The notes under the pieces were generated by a model. The model ran no database searches and had not been told where the DNA came from. It was given only the letters and a program-made list of their open reading frames with translations. A stretch of 64,000 nucleotides of DNA from Streptomyces sp. CC228A (lineage in GTDB: Bacteria; Actinomycetota; Actinomycetes; Streptomycetales; Streptomycetaceae): NCBI RefSeq assembly GCF_021390935.1, contig NZ_JAJPUI010000002.1:310001-374000 (forward strand), given 5' to 3'. The translations under genes were made by a program, and so were the position numbers. Below, in pieces: positions 29,489 to 38,944 of this stretch. Position 1 is the stretch's first letter, and each line of letters begins with the position of its first letter.

Positions 29489-30204
29489 GCGGGGCGGCGC
29501 AGGCGGGTGGTCCCGGCGCGGGGATCCGCGTGCTCGTCGTGGAGGACGACCCGGTCGCGGCGGACGCCCACGCGCTGTACGTGGGCCGGGTGCCCGGGTT
29601 CCGGGTGGTCGGCACGGCGCACTCGCGGGCCGCCGCGGTCCGGCTGCTGGAGCGGACCGGTGTCGACCTGATCCTGCTGGACCTGTACCTGCCGGACGGG
29701 CACGGGCTGCACCTGCTGCGGGCGCTGCGCGCGGGCGGCCACATGGCGGACGTCATCGCCGTGACCTCGGCGCGGGACCTGGCCGTCGTCCGGGAGGGGG
29801 TGGCGCTGGGCGTCGTGCAGTACGTGCTGAAGCCGTTCACCTTCCCCACGCTGCGGGACCGGCTGGGGCGGTACGCGGAGTTCCGCGGGGCCGCCGGGGA
29901 GGCCGCGGGCCAGGACGAGGTGGACCGCGCGCTCGCCGCGCTGCGCGCCCCGCAGCCCGCCGCACTCCCCAAGGGACTGAGCGCGCCGACCCTGGCCGCG
30001 GTCACGCGCAGCCTGCGCGAGGCGCCGGAAGGGCTGACGGCCGCCGAGGTGGGCGCGGAGGTGGGCGTCTCGCGGATCACGGCGCGCCGCTACCTGGAGC
30101 ACCTCGTCGCCGCGGGCCGCGCCGCGCGCACGCCGCAGTACGGGCAGATCGGGCGGCCGGAGCTGCGGTACCGCTGGATCCCGGGCGCGTCCCGGTCTGG
30201 CTAG
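29485..30204 (+). CDS. CitB/DcuR-family response regulator
   Basis: 239 residues. Receiver domain with the acidic pair in VLVVEDDPVAAD, phosphoacceptor Asp in LILLDLYLPDGHG, and the conserved Lys in YVLKPFTFPTL. A C-terminal helix-turn-helix follows (LTAAEVGAEVGVSRITARRYLEHL) of the type found in DcuR/CitB regulators. GTG 29485 overlaps the kinase stop by GTGA and has GGAGG eight bases upstream. Its frame is also open far upstream through the kinase tail. Expected target: the divergent dctA promoter. Confidence 0.93.
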   Translation: MSGAAQAGGPGAGIRVLVVEDDPVAADAHALYVGRVPGFRVVGTAHSRAAAVRLLERTGVDLILLDLYLPDGHGLHLLRALRAGGHMADVIAVTSARDLAVVREGVALGVVQYVLKPFTFPTLRDRLGRYAEFRGAAGEAAGQDEVDRALAALRAPQPAALPKGLSAPTLAAVTRSLREAPEGLTAAEVGAEVGVSRITARRYLEHLVAAGRAARTPQYGQIGRPELRYRWIPGASRSG

Positions 30205-30273
30205 GGTGATGACGGACGAGTAGCCGCGAATCGCGCGAGACGCACGAGCCGGGCCATCTGGACGTTCCTCCAA

Positions 30274-30293
30274 CGTTCGGCGTTGTCCGAACG
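30274..30293. promoter_or_regulatory. Inverted repeat upstream of the XRE gene
   Basis: CGTTCGG/CCGAACG, seven-base arms separated by six bases, about 40 bp before the XRE start. Possible autoregulatory operator. Confidence 0.35.
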
Positions 30294-30322
30294 CACCGTA
30301 GCCAGCCGTCACCCTGCGCACC

Positions 30323-30328
30323 TAGCTT
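30323..30328 (+). promoter_or_regulatory. -10 element for leaderless XRE transcript
   Basis: TAGCTT fits the TANNNT consensus and lies exactly six bases before GTG 30335. There is no ribosome-binding site, so a leaderless mRNA is likely and this decides the start codon. Confidence 0.5.
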
Positions 30329-30334
30329 GTGCGC

Positions 30335-31024
30335 GTGCACCCGTCTCCCCCTGCTTCCCCGACTCCGCCGTTCAACGCCCTGGCCGCGCGCCGCCTGCGC
30401 GAGGGCCTCGGCATGCTGCCCGGCCACGTGGCGTACGGGCTGCGCGCCCAGTACGGCCTGAACGTCCCGCCCGACACCGTCGTCTCGTGGGAACGCGGGC
30501 TGGCCCGCCCCGACACCCGGGAGTTGACCGCGCTCGCGGGCGTGCTGTGGTGCTCGCCCGGCGACCTGATCGCCACCGCCACCACGCTGCGGGAGCACCG
30601 CATCGCGCGCGGGCTGGCCGCGGACGACCTGGCGCGCAGGGTCGGCGTCGACGTCAGGTCGTACCTGAAGATGGAGGAGACCGGCCGCTGGCGGGGCAAC
30701 GAGCGGCAGACGGCCGCGCTCGCCGAGGTGCTGGGGCTCGGTGCGCGCGAACTGCTGGCGGCGACCGGGAAGGACGCCGAACTGGCCGAGGTGCTGCGGG
30801 ACGCGGCGACGACCCGCTGGCAGGCGTACGTGAAGCCGGCGGCCCGGCTGCTGCCGATGGACCGCCCGCACCTGGAGGAGGTGCTGCAGCGGCTGCACGC
30901 GGACTACCAGGCGCGCATGGTCGCCACGTACAGCTGGGGCGAGTCCGGCGGCAGCGGCGGCGAGGCCGGGCGGGAGTACCTGGAGCGGATCGTCGACCAC
31001 TTCTGGGCGCTGGCCGGGCGGTAG
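30335..31024 (+). CDS. XRE-type DNA-binding protein
   Basis: 229 residues with two helix-turn-helix-like segments: GMLPGHVAYGLRAQYGLNVPPDTVVSWERG-type (about 23-55, split here for length) and IARGLAADDLARRVGVDV with a following KMEETGRWRG (about 90-130). The C-terminal ~80 residues (TRWQAYVKPAARLLPMDR) are helical and conserved in Streptomyces. GTG 30335, giving MHPSPPASPTPPFNA, is preferred to GTG 30329 because of the -10 at 30323. It is convergent with pfkA. Cytoplasmic regulator; targets unknown. Confidence 0.85.
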   Translation: MHPSPPASPTPPFNALAARRLREGLGMLPGHVAYGLRAQYGLNVPPDTVVSWERGLARPDTRELTALAGVLWCSPGDLIATATTLREHRIARGLAADDLARRVGVDVRSYLKMEETGRWRGNERQTAALAEVLGLGARELLAATGKDAELAEVLRDAATTRWQAYVKPAARLLPMDRPHLEEVLQRLHADYQARMVATYSWGESGGSGGEAGREYLERIVDHFWALAGR

Positions 31025-31082
31025 CGGCCCGCCGGGCGGGCAGCGGACGGCCGACGCCGGGCGGGCAGCGGCCGACCGCGGA

Positions 31083-31122
31083 CGGCCGGCGCGCGGAGGC
31101 ACCCCCGCGAGCGCGCCGGCCG
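31083..31122. terminator. Terminator between XRE gene and pfkA
   Basis: Twelve-base stem (31083-31094 and 31111-31122) with a 16-nt loop between two convergent genes. Confidence 0.55.
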
Positions 31123-31194
31123 GCGACGCGGGCCCGGCTGCACGCGGCACGTGCGGCGGCCGCCCCCTGCACGCGGGCAGCCGCCCGGCCGGGA

Positions 31195-32220
31195 TCAGAA
31201 GACGGACTCGGCCTCCGCCATGCGGTCCTCGGGGACCCGCTTCAGCTCGGTCGTGGCCTCCGCCAGCGGCACCATCTCGACGGCCGTCCCGCGCAGTGCC
31301 GTCATCCGGCCGAAGTCGCCGCGGTGCGCGGCCTCCACGGCGTGCCAGCCGAAGCGGGTCGCCAGGACCCGGTCGTAGGCGGTCGGGGTGCCGCCGCGCT
31401 GGACGTGGCCCAGGATCACCGGGCGGGCCTCCTTGCCGAGGCGCCGCTCCAGCTCCTTGGCGAGCCGGGTGCCGATGCCCTGGAAGCGCTCGTGGCCGTA
31501 CTGGTCGATCTCGCCCTTGGCGTAGTCCATGGTGCCGTCGGCCGGGTGGGCGCCCTCGGCGACGCAGACCACGGCGAACTTCTTGCCGCGGGCGAACCGC
31601 TCCTCGACCATCTTCACGAGGTCGGCGGGGTCGAACGCCCGCTCGGGCAGGCAGATGCCGTGCGCGCCCGCCGCCATGCCGGACTCCAGCGCGATCCAGC
31701 CCGCGTGACGGCCCATCACCTCGACGACCATCACCCGCTGGTGGGACTCGGCGGTGGTCTTGAGGCGGTCCATGGCCTCGGTCGCGACCATGACGGCGGT
31801 GTCGAAGCCGAAGGTCCGGTCCGTGGAGGAGATGTCGTTGTCGATGGTCTTCGGCACGCCGACGACCGGCATGCCCGCGTCGGACAGGATGCGGGCGGCG
31901 GTCAGGGTGCCCTCGCCGCCGATCGGGATGAGGACGTCGAGACCGTACCGCCGCTGGAGTTCGCCGCAGTTCTCCGCGGCCTCCGCCAGCCGGGCCCGCT
32001 CCAGGCGGGAGGAGCCGAGGATGGTGCCGCCGCGGGCGAGGATGCCGCTGACCTCGTTGAGGTCGAGCGGGCGGTAGTGGCCGTCGAGCAGGCCCTTGAA
32101 GCCGTCCTCGAAGCCGATGACCTCGTCGCCGTGGCCGGTGAGCGCGCGGTGCACGACCGACCGGATCACGGCGTTCAGGCCGGGGCAGTCGCCGCCTGCG
32201 GTGAGAACTCCGATACGCAT
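31195..32220 (-). CDS. pfkA: 6-phosphofructokinase
   Basis: 341-residue glycolytic enzyme converting fructose-6-phosphate to fructose-1,6-bisphosphate. Seen: N-terminal LTAGGDCPGLNAVIR, PIGGEGTLTAAR (the GGDGT loop with Glu for Asp, as in actinobacterial group III enzymes), catalytic PKTIDNDI, MGRHAGWIALESG and GHVQRGGTPTAYDR. ATG 32220 has AGGAGA upstream. Actinobacterial enzymes of this type are ATP-dependent; the Gly after GGE fits ATP rather than PPi use. It is divergent from pta. Confidence 0.96.
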   Translation of the reverse strand: MRIGVLTAGGDCPGLNAVIRSVVHRALTGHGDEVIGFEDGFKGLLDGHYRPLDLNEVSGILARGGTILGSSRLERARLAEAAENCGELQRRYGLDVLIPIGGEGTLTAARILSDAGMPVVGVPKTIDNDISSTDRTFGFDTAVMVATEAMDRLKTTAESHQRVMVVEVMGRHAGWIALESGMAAGAHGICLPERAFDPADLVKMVEERFARGKKFAVVCVAEGAHPADGTMDYAKGEIDQYGHERFQGIGTRLAKELERRLGKEARPVILGHVQRGGTPTAYDRVLATRFGWHAVEAAHRGDFGRMTALRGTAVEMVPLAEATTELKRVPEDRMAEAESVF

Positions 32221-32487
32221 CGTGCTGTGTCTCCTGCTCGTAGTCGGACTGCGGGGGGCTTCCCGGATTGTCCCACGGTGTACGGAGCGGGGGTGCCCGG
32301 TGCGGGACGTGCGGGCCCCTGGTCCCGGCCGCCGCGGACCGTGCGGCCCGGTGTTCCCCCCTCGAACACCCGGCAAGCGCACTACCCATTCGGAGGGGTA
32401 TTGTCAAGAGGGTATGGCTGCCTCTTCGGGGTGTTTTCCGCCCGTACGGAGCCACGGAGCGACAAGGCGAGGACAGGGGAGCAGGGC

Positions 32488-34596
32488 GTGGCGCGCAGCG
32501 TGTACGTGACCGGGATCGACCGCGGGGACGGCCGCCAGGTCGTGGAGCTGGGGGTCATGGAGCTCCTGACCCGCCAGGTGGACCGGGTGGGGGTGTTCCG
32601 CCCTCTCGTGCACGGCGGCCCCGACCGCCTCTTCGAGCTGCTGCGGGCCCGCTACCGGCTCACGCAGGACCCGGCGTCCGTGTACGGCACGGACTACGTG
32701 ACGGCCTCCGACCTCCAGGCCGAGCAGGGCACGGACGCGCTGGTGTCGCGCCTGGTGGAGCGGTACCACGCGGTGGCGCGGGACTACGAGGCCGTGCTCG
32801 TGCTGGGCACCGACTTCGCGGACACCCAGCTGCCGGACGAGCTGGCGCTGAACGCCCGCCTCGCCAACGAGTTCGGCGCGGCCGTCATCCCCGTGGTGGG
32901 CGGCAAGGGGCTGCCGGCCGAGCAGGTGCGCGCCGAGACCCGCAACGCCTTCCGCGCGTACGAGGGCCTCGGCTGCGACGTCCTGGCGATGATCACCAAC
33001 CGGGTGGCGCCCGAGGACCGCGGGGTCATATCCGAGCGGCTGGCGGCCCGCCTGCCCGTGCCCTGCTACGTGCTGCCCGACGACGCCTCCCTCGCCGCGC
33101 CGACGGTCGCGCAGATCACCCAGGCGCTGGGCGCGAAGGTGGTGCTGGGCGACGGCTCGGGGCTGGCGCGCGACGCCCTCGACTTCGTCTTCGGCGGGGC
33201 GACGCTGCCGAACTTCCTGCACGCGCTGACCCCCGGATGCCTGGTGGTCACCCCCGGCGACCGCGCCGACCTGGTGGTGGGCGCGCTGGCCGCGCACTCG
33301 GCGGGGACCCCGCCCATCGCGGGCGTGCTGCTGACGCTGAACGAGCAGCCGGGCGAGGAGGTCCTGACGCTGGCCTCCCGGCTCGCCCCGGGCACCCCGG
33401 TCATCTCGGTGCCGGGCAACAGCTTCCCGACGGCCGCGGAGCTGTTCGCCCTGGAGGGCAAGCTGAACGCGGCGACCCCGCGCAAGGCGGAGACCGCGCT
33501 GGGCCTGTTCGAGCGGCACGTGGACACCGCGGACCTGGTGAAGCGGCTGTCCGTGGCGCGCAGCGGCCGGGTCACGCCGATGATGTTCGAGCACGAGCTG
33601 CTGGAGCAGGCCCGCGCCGACCGGCGCCGGGTGGTGCTGCCCGAGGGCCTGGAGGAGCGCGTGCTGCGCGCCGCCGACGTCCTCGTGCGCCGGGACGTGT
33701 GCGACCTGACGCTGCTCGGCGACCCCGAGCTGATCCGCAGGAAGGCCGCGGACCTGAGCATCGACCTGGGGGACAGCCGACTCGTCGACCCGGCCGCGTC
33801 CGAGCTGCGGCAGCGGTTCGCCGAGCGGTACGCCGAGCTGCGCGCCCACAAGGGCGTGACGGTGGAGCTGGCGTACGACGTGGTGGCGGACGTGAACTAC
33901 TTCGGCACGCTGATGGTGCAGGAGGGCCTCGCGGACGGCATGGTGTCCGGCTCGGTGCACTCGACCGCCGCCACCATCCGCCCCGCCTTCGAGATCATCA
34001 AGACCAAGCCCGGGGGCACCTCCCCGGGTGACGCCCGAGGGGGAGCCTCGATCGTGTCGTCGGTGTTCTTCATGTGCCTGGCCGACCGGGTGCTCGTGTA
34101 CGGGGACTGCGCGGTCAACCCGGACCCGGACGCGGAGCAGCTCGCCGACATCGCGGTGCAGTCGGCGGCCACCGCGGCCCGCTTCGGCGTGGAGCCGCGG
34201 ATCGCGATGCTGTCGTACTCGACGGGCAGCTCGGGCTCGGGCGCCGACGTGGACAAGGTCCGGGAGGCCACGAAGCTGGTGCGCGCGGCCCGGCCGGAGC
34301 TGATGATCGAGGGTCCCATCCAGTACGACGCGGCCGTGGAGCCGTCCGTGGCGGCGACCAAGCTGCCGGGCTCGGAGGTCGCGGGCCGGGCGACCGTGCT
34401 GATCTTCCCGGACCTGAACACCGGCAACAACACGTACAAGGCCGTGCAGCGCTCCGCCGGGGCCGTGGCGGTCGGCCCGGTGCTCCAGGGCCTGCGCAAG
34501 CCGGTGAACGACCTGTCGCGGGGCGCCCTCGTCAGCGACATCGTGAACACCGTCGCGATCACCGCGATCCAGGCCCAGGCCGCCCCCACCGCGTGA
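32488..34596 (+). CDS. pta: Phosphate acetyltransferase
   Basis: 702-residue long-form Pta interconverting acetyl-CoA and acetyl phosphate. N-terminal P-loop-like/DRTGG regulatory region (1 to ~370) and C-terminal PTA_PTB catalytic domain (ADGMVSGSVHSTAATIRPA, IVSSVFFMCLADRVLVYGDCAVNPDP, LIFPDLNTGNNTYKAVQR). GTG 32488 (VARSVYVTGIDRGDG) follows AGGGGAGCAGGG. An extra Gly-rich stretch (about residues 509-520, GTSPGDARGGA) interrupts the usual KTKPG-SIVSS junction; its DNA is palindromic. 49 bp before ackA and clearly one operon with it, an acetate overflow and activation pathway. Confidence 0.96.
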   Translation: MARSVYVTGIDRGDGRQVVELGVMELLTRQVDRVGVFRPLVHGGPDRLFELLRARYRLTQDPASVYGTDYVTASDLQAEQGTDALVSRLVERYHAVARDYEAVLVLGTDFADTQLPDELALNARLANEFGAAVIPVVGGKGLPAEQVRAETRNAFRAYEGLGCDVLAMITNRVAPEDRGVISERLAARLPVPCYVLPDDASLAAPTVAQITQALGAKVVLGDGSGLARDALDFVFGGATLPNFLHALTPGCLVVTPGDRADLVVGALAAHSAGTPPIAGVLLTLNEQPGEEVLTLASRLAPGTPVISVPGNSFPTAAELFALEGKLNAATPRKAETALGLFERHVDTADLVKRLSVARSGRVTPMMFEHELLEQARADRRRVVLPEGLEERVLRAADVLVRRDVCDLTLLGDPELIRRKAADLSIDLGDSRLVDPAASELRQRFAERYAELRAHKGVTVELAYDVVADVNYFGTLMVQEGLADGMVSGSVHSTAATIRPAFEIIKTKPGGTSPGDARGGASIVSSVFFMCLADRVLVYGDCAVNPDPDAEQLADIAVQSAATAARFGVEPRIAMLSYSTGSSGSGADVDKVREATKLVRAARPELMIEGPIQYDAAVEPSVAATKLPGSEVAGRATVLIFPDLNTGNNTYKAVQRSAGAVAVGPVLQGLRKPVNDLSRGALVSDIVNTVAITAIQAQAAPTA
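34014..34047 (+). repeat. In-frame palindromic insertion within pta
   Basis: GC-rich, partly self-complementary segment (CTCCCCGGG ... CCCGAGGGGGAG) coding about ten residues absent from the Pta family as I know it. It resembles the short intergenic palindromes common in Streptomyces that occasionally insert in coding DNA. Confidence 0.5.
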
Positions 34597-34645
34597 CCGC
34601 CTGCCCGCGACCCGCCCCTCCCCTCCGACAGAAAGCCCCGCACCC

Positions 34646-35854
34646 GTGACCAGCGCCACCCGCGTCCTCGTCCTCAACTCCGGCTCCTCGTCGGTGAAGT
34701 ACCAGCTCCTCGACATGGCCGACGACTCCCGGCTGGCCGCCGGCCTCGTCGAGCGCATCGGTGAGCCCGCCTCCCGGCTCGTCCACACGCCGCTCGCCGG
34801 CGGCGGGGACCGGCGGGAGCGCACCGGCCCGGTGCCGGACCACGCGGCGGCCCTGAAGGCGGTGGCGGAGGAGCTGGCCGCCGACGGGCTGGGGCTGGAC
34901 TCGCCGGAGCTGGCGGCCGTCGGCCACCGCGTGGTGCACGGCGGGCTGCGGTTCACCGCGCCCACCGTGGTCACGGACGAGGTGCTGGCGGAGATCGAGC
35001 GGCTGGTGCCGGTGGCGCCGCTGCACAACCCGGCGAACATCACCGGCATCCGCACGGCGCGGGCGCTGCGCCCCGACCTGCCGCAGGTCGCCGTCTTCGA
35101 CACGGCGTTCCACACGACGATGCCGGAGTACGCGGCGCGGTACGCCATCGACACGGAGGTGGCGGACGCCCACCGGATCCGCCGCTACGGCTTCCACGGC
35201 ACGTCCCACGCGTACGTGTCCCGGGAGACGGCCCGGCTGCTGGGCAAGGGGCCGTCCGAGGTGAACGTGATCGTGCTGCACCTGGGCAACGGCGCGTCGG
35301 CCTCCGCGGTCGCGGGCGGCCGGTGCGTGGAGACGTCCATGGGACTGACGCCGCTGGAGGGCCTGGTGATGGGCACCCGGTCCGGGGACGTCGACCCGGC
35401 GGTGGTGTTCCACCTCAAGCGGGTGGCGGGGATGTCGGTGGACGAGGTCGACGCGCTGCTGAACAAGCGGAGCGGGCTGGTCGGCCTGTGCGGCGACAAC
35501 GACATGCGGGAGATCCGCCGCCGCGTCGAGGAGGGCGACGAGCGCGCCCGGCTGGCCTTCGACGTCTACGTGCACCGGCTGAAGAAGTACATCGGCGCCT
35601 ACTGCGCGGTGCTCGGCCGGGTGGACGCGGTGGCCTTCACGGCGGGTGTGGGTGAGAACGCGGCGCCGGTGCGGGAAGCTGCTGTGGAGGGCCTGGAGCC
35701 GCTGGGCCTGGCGGTCGACGCCGAGCGGAACGCCGTACGGTCCGGTGAGCCGCGGCTGATCTCGCCGGAGGGTGCGCGGGTGGCCGTGGCGGTCGTCCCG
35801 ACGGACGAGGAACTGGAGATCGCCCGCCAGACTTACTCACTGGTAAACAACTGA
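34646..35854 (+). CDS. ackA: Acetate kinase
   Basis: 402 residues; makes ATP and acetate from acetyl phosphate, or the reverse. Seen: N-terminal VLVLNSGSSSVKYQLL, RVVHGG, PLHNPANITGI, FDTAFHTTMP, RRYGFHGTSHAYVS and GVGENAAPVRE of the ASKHA kinases. GTG 34646. Pairs with pta upstream. The last codons and the following 120 bp are distinctly AT-richer than the surroundings, marking the pyk promoter region. Confidence 0.97.
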   Translation: MTSATRVLVLNSGSSSVKYQLLDMADDSRLAAGLVERIGEPASRLVHTPLAGGGDRRERTGPVPDHAAALKAVAEELAADGLGLDSPELAAVGHRVVHGGLRFTAPTVVTDEVLAEIERLVPVAPLHNPANITGIRTARALRPDLPQVAVFDTAFHTTMPEYAARYAIDTEVADAHRIRRYGFHGTSHAYVSRETARLLGKGPSEVNVIVLHLGNGASASAVAGGRCVETSMGLTPLEGLVMGTRSGDVDPAVVFHLKRVAGMSVDEVDALLNKRSGLVGLCGDNDMREIRRRVEEGDERARLAFDVYVHRLKKYIGAYCAVLGRVDAVAFTAGVGENAAPVREAAVEGLEPLGLAVDAERNAVRSGEPRLISPEGARVAVAVVPTDEELEIARQTYSLVNN

Positions 35855-35964
35855 AAACAGGAAAAACGACGACGGGAAGAGAAGCTCAGAAGAACTCGGC
35901 TGAGCGGCCCCCCGCCCATTTGTACATTCCGCCAGCCGGAATATTCCGCACAGAAACAAACCGA

Positions 35965-35970
35965 TAGGAT
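35965..35970 (+). promoter_or_regulatory. -10 element, probably leaderless pyk
   Basis: TAGGAT, seven bases before ATG 35978 in an unusually AT-rich leader. There is no good ribosome site other than AGGA inside the -10 itself. Upstream, GCTCAG/CTGAGC (about 35884-35905) is an inverted repeat. Confidence 0.45.
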
Positions 35971-35977
35971 CCGCCTT

Positions 35978-37405
35978 ATGCGCCGTTCCAAAATCGTCTG
36001 CACACTGGGCCCCGCCGTCGACTCCTACGAGCAGCTGAAAGCGCTCATCGAGGCCGGCATGAACGTGGCCCGCTTCAACATGAGCCACGGCACCCACACG
36101 GAGCACGAGGAGCGGTACCACCGCCTCCGCAAGGCGGCCGCGGACTCCGGGCGCGCCGTGGGCGTGCTCGCCGACCTCCAGGGGCCGAAGATCCGCCTGG
36201 AGACCTTCGCCGAGGGGCCGGTCGAGCTGGTCCGCGGCGACGAGTTCACCATCACCACCGAGGACGTCCTCGGGGACAAGTCCATCTGCGGCACCACCTA
36301 CAAGGGCCTGCCCGGAGACGTCGCCAAGGGCGACCAGGTCCTCATCAACGACGGCAACGTCGAGCTGAAGGTCCTGGAGGTGGAGGGGCCCCGCGTCCGG
36401 ACCATCGTCATCGAGGGCGGCGTCGTCTCCGACCACAAGGGCATCAACCTGCCCGGCGCGGCGGTCAACGTGCCCGCCCTCTCCGAGAAGGACATCGAGG
36501 ACCTGCGCTTCGCACTGCGCATGGGCTGCGACATGGTGGCCCTGTCCTTCGTGCGGGACGCCGACGACGTCAAGGACGTCCACCGGGTGATGGACGAGGT
36601 GGGCCGCCGCGTCCCCGTCATCGCGAAGGTGGAGAAGCCGCAGGCGGTGGCCAACATGCAGGCCGTCGTGATGGCGTTCGACGGTGTGATGGTGGCCCGC
36701 GGCGACCTGGCGGTCGAGTACCCGCTGGAGAAGGTCCCGATGGTGCAGAAGCGCCTCGTCGAGCTGTGCCGCCGCAACGCCAAGCCGGTGATCGTCGCGA
36801 CCCAGATGATGGAGTCGATGATCACCAACTCGCGCCCGACCCGCGCCGAGGCGTCCGACGTCGCCAACGCCATCCTCGACGGCGCGGACGCGGTCATGCT
36901 GTCGGCGGAGTCGTCCGTCGGCGCCTACCCGATCGAGACGGTCAAGACCATGTCGAAGATCGTCACGGCGGCCGAGGAGGAGCTGCTCGCCAAGGGCCTG
37001 CAGCCGCTGGTGCAGGGCAAGAAGCCGCGTACGCAGGGTGGTTCGGTGGCCAGGGCGGCCTGCGAGATCGCGGACTTCCTGAGCGGCAAGGCGCTGATCG
37101 CCTTCACCAAGTCCGGCGACACCGCCCGCCGCCTGTCCCGCTACCGCGCGGAGCAGCCGATCCTGGCCTTCACCACCGAGGACGACACCTGCAACCAGCT
37201 CACCCTGAGCTGGGGCGTCGAGTCCTTCGTCGTGCCGCACGTGGACAACACCGACGCGATGGTGGAGCTGGTCGACGCCGAGCTGCTGAAGCTCCAGCGC
37301 TACAGCTCCGGCGACGTCATGATCATCACGGCCGGCTCCCCGCCCGGCGTCCCGGGCACCACGAACATGGTCCGCGTCCACCACCTGGGCAGCACCACCT
37401 CCTGA
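35978..37405 (+). CDS. pyk: Pyruvate kinase
   Basis: 475-residue glycolytic enzyme (phosphoenolpyruvate + ADP to pyruvate + ATP). Starts with MRRSKIVCTLGPAVDS; NVARFNMSHGTH, LADLQGPKIR, IAKVEKPQAV, the signature VMVARGDLAVEYP and MMESMITNSRPTRAEASDVANAILDGADAVMLS are present. The C-terminal allosteric domain ends in GTTNMVRVHHLG. ATG 35978 gives the correct family N-terminus. Follows pta-ackA; its own promoter is likely. Followed by a strong terminator. Confidence 0.97.
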   Translation: MRRSKIVCTLGPAVDSYEQLKALIEAGMNVARFNMSHGTHTEHEERYHRLRKAAADSGRAVGVLADLQGPKIRLETFAEGPVELVRGDEFTITTEDVLGDKSICGTTYKGLPGDVAKGDQVLINDGNVELKVLEVEGPRVRTIVIEGGVVSDHKGINLPGAAVNVPALSEKDIEDLRFALRMGCDMVALSFVRDADDVKDVHRVMDEVGRRVPVIAKVEKPQAVANMQAVVMAFDGVMVARGDLAVEYPLEKVPMVQKRLVELCRRNAKPVIVATQMMESMITNSRPTRAEASDVANAILDGADAVMLSAESSVGAYPIETVKTMSKIVTAAEEELLAKGLQPLVQGKKPRTQGGSVARAACEIADFLSGKALIAFTKSGDTARRLSRYRAEQPILAFTTEDDTCNQLTLSWGVESFVVPHVDNTDAMVELVDAELLKLQRYSSGDVMIITAGSPPGVPGTTNMVRVHHLGSTTS

Positions 37406-37427
37406 CGCGGGGCCTTCCGGCACACGT

Positions 37428-37462
37428 GTGGGCCGCACCCCCTGGCCGGGGGTGCGGCCCAC
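37428..37462. terminator. Terminator after pyk
   Basis: Perfect 15-bp stem (37428-37442 and 37448-37462), 5-nt loop, between pyk and the convergent secreted-protein gene. Confidence 0.8.
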
Positions 37463-37526
37463 CGCGTCGGTACGGGCGCGCGGGGCGGCTCACGGCCGTG
37501 CGGGCCCGGGGAGCCGCGGGCCGCGG

Positions 37527-38944
37527 TCAGCCCTCGATGTGGTTGTGCAGGCCCGGCACCGTGAGCGTGCCGCCGAACTGGCCGGCCTGGACGACCCGCG
37601 CGTCGGTGAAGAACGCGAAGGGCACGTCGAGCGGCGGCGGGGACTCCGGGCTGAAGGTGATCGGGATGATGCCGAAGAGGTTGCCCTTCAGCTCCTCCGT
37701 GTACATGGTCACCGTGCCGTTGCGCAGCGTGGACGTGGAGCCCGGTCGGGACTCCACGTGGGCCTTGCGGCCCGCGCTGTGGACCGTGATCTGGTGCAGG
37801 TCCTTGATGTCCACCTCGGACGCGGTGAACTTCAGCGCCTTCTTGACGGTGCCGCTGCCGGTCTTGACCTCCACGATGCCGTGGTACTTCAGGCCGCGCA
37901 GCGTCAGCAGCGTGCTCTCCAGCTTCCACGGGTCGTCCGGCAGGTGCGGCAGGCCGGGCTCCAGGTCGGCGTCGGCCAGCGCCTGCGGGTCCGGGGTCGG
38001 ACACGGGAAGCGGGGCTTGGCGCCGTCGGGTATCTCCTCGTCCTGCTTCGGGTCCAGGCCCTTGACGTCGTCGGGCAGCTCCCTGACCTCGGCACCCGCC
38101 TGGTCGGCGGCGTCCTTGATGGCCCGCGCGACCGGGTCGGCCGGGGTGTCCGCCGGCGCGGCCGGGGGCTTCGCCGCGGCGGGGGCCTTCTCGTCCCCGG
38201 ACTCCCGCTCCGCCTCCTCCGCGGTCTTCCCTTCGGCGGCCGTCCCGTCGGAGGTCTTGGTGCCGGCGGCCGGTGCGGTGGCGGCTGCTCCGCCGCGGGC
38301 CCACTCCCGTCCCCCTCCTCGGTCTGCGGCTCGGCGAGCGCGCCGACCGCGTCCGTGAGGCCCCCGAGGACGTCGCCGATCGCCTCGCCGACACCGAGCG
38401 GGTCCAGCGGGTCCCTGGTCTCGGCGGGGGCGGGGGCGCTCGTGGCGGGCGCCGGCTGCGTGGTGGGCCCGGCGGTGCCGGGCTTCGCGCCCGCACTCGA
38501 AGCGGAGCCCGTTCCGGACCCCGTACCCGTACCGGACCCCGCGCCCGTGTCCGACCCGTCGTCCGCGCCGGAGCCGGTCCGCGGGGCGGAAGGGCTCGCG
38601 GAGGGCTTCGGCCGCGCGTCCTGCGAGGGGCCCGACGAGGGCTTGGGGGCGGCGGACGCCGTCCCCGAGGGGGTGGCCTCCGGTTCCTGCGGCTCGTCCG
38701 GCTGCGTGACGCACGGGCCTGGGGCGAACGGGATGTCGTTCTCGTCGGCCAGGGCCGGCGGCGGTGTGAGGCTCATCCCGACGAGGACGGCCGTCGGCAT
38801 CGCCGCGAGGGCCAGCGCCTTGCCCGCCGGGCCCTGCTGAAGCTTGGTCAGCAGGGACTTGCGGGGGGCCGCGTGCCGCGGGCCCCTTCTCGTCCGCCCG
38901 GCCCCGCCCTCGGCGGCCGCCGGCTGCGTGTCGTCACCCCGCAC
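37527..38944 (-). CDS. Secreted Pro/Ala/Ser-rich protein of the DUF6230/DUF6114 cluster, with frame break
   Basis: GTG 38944 (GGGAGGA upstream) overlaps the DUF6114 stop. The N-part has a basic segment, a hydrophobic core (KALALAAMPTAVLVGMSL) and a signal cleavage near ALA-DE, then a long Pro/Ser/Gly linker (SGTASAAPKPSSG, DTGAGSGTGTGSGTG). Near 38300 the frame must change by one missing base: downstream, the next frame reads TKTSDGTAAEGKTAEEAERE and a folded C-terminal domain ending in LTVPGLHNHIEG at 37527. With one added base the length is 1419 nt, exactly 473 codons. The C-terminal domain resembles in style the DUF6230 protein (exported, beta-rich). Function unknown; probably envelope-associated. 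Confidence 0.75.
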
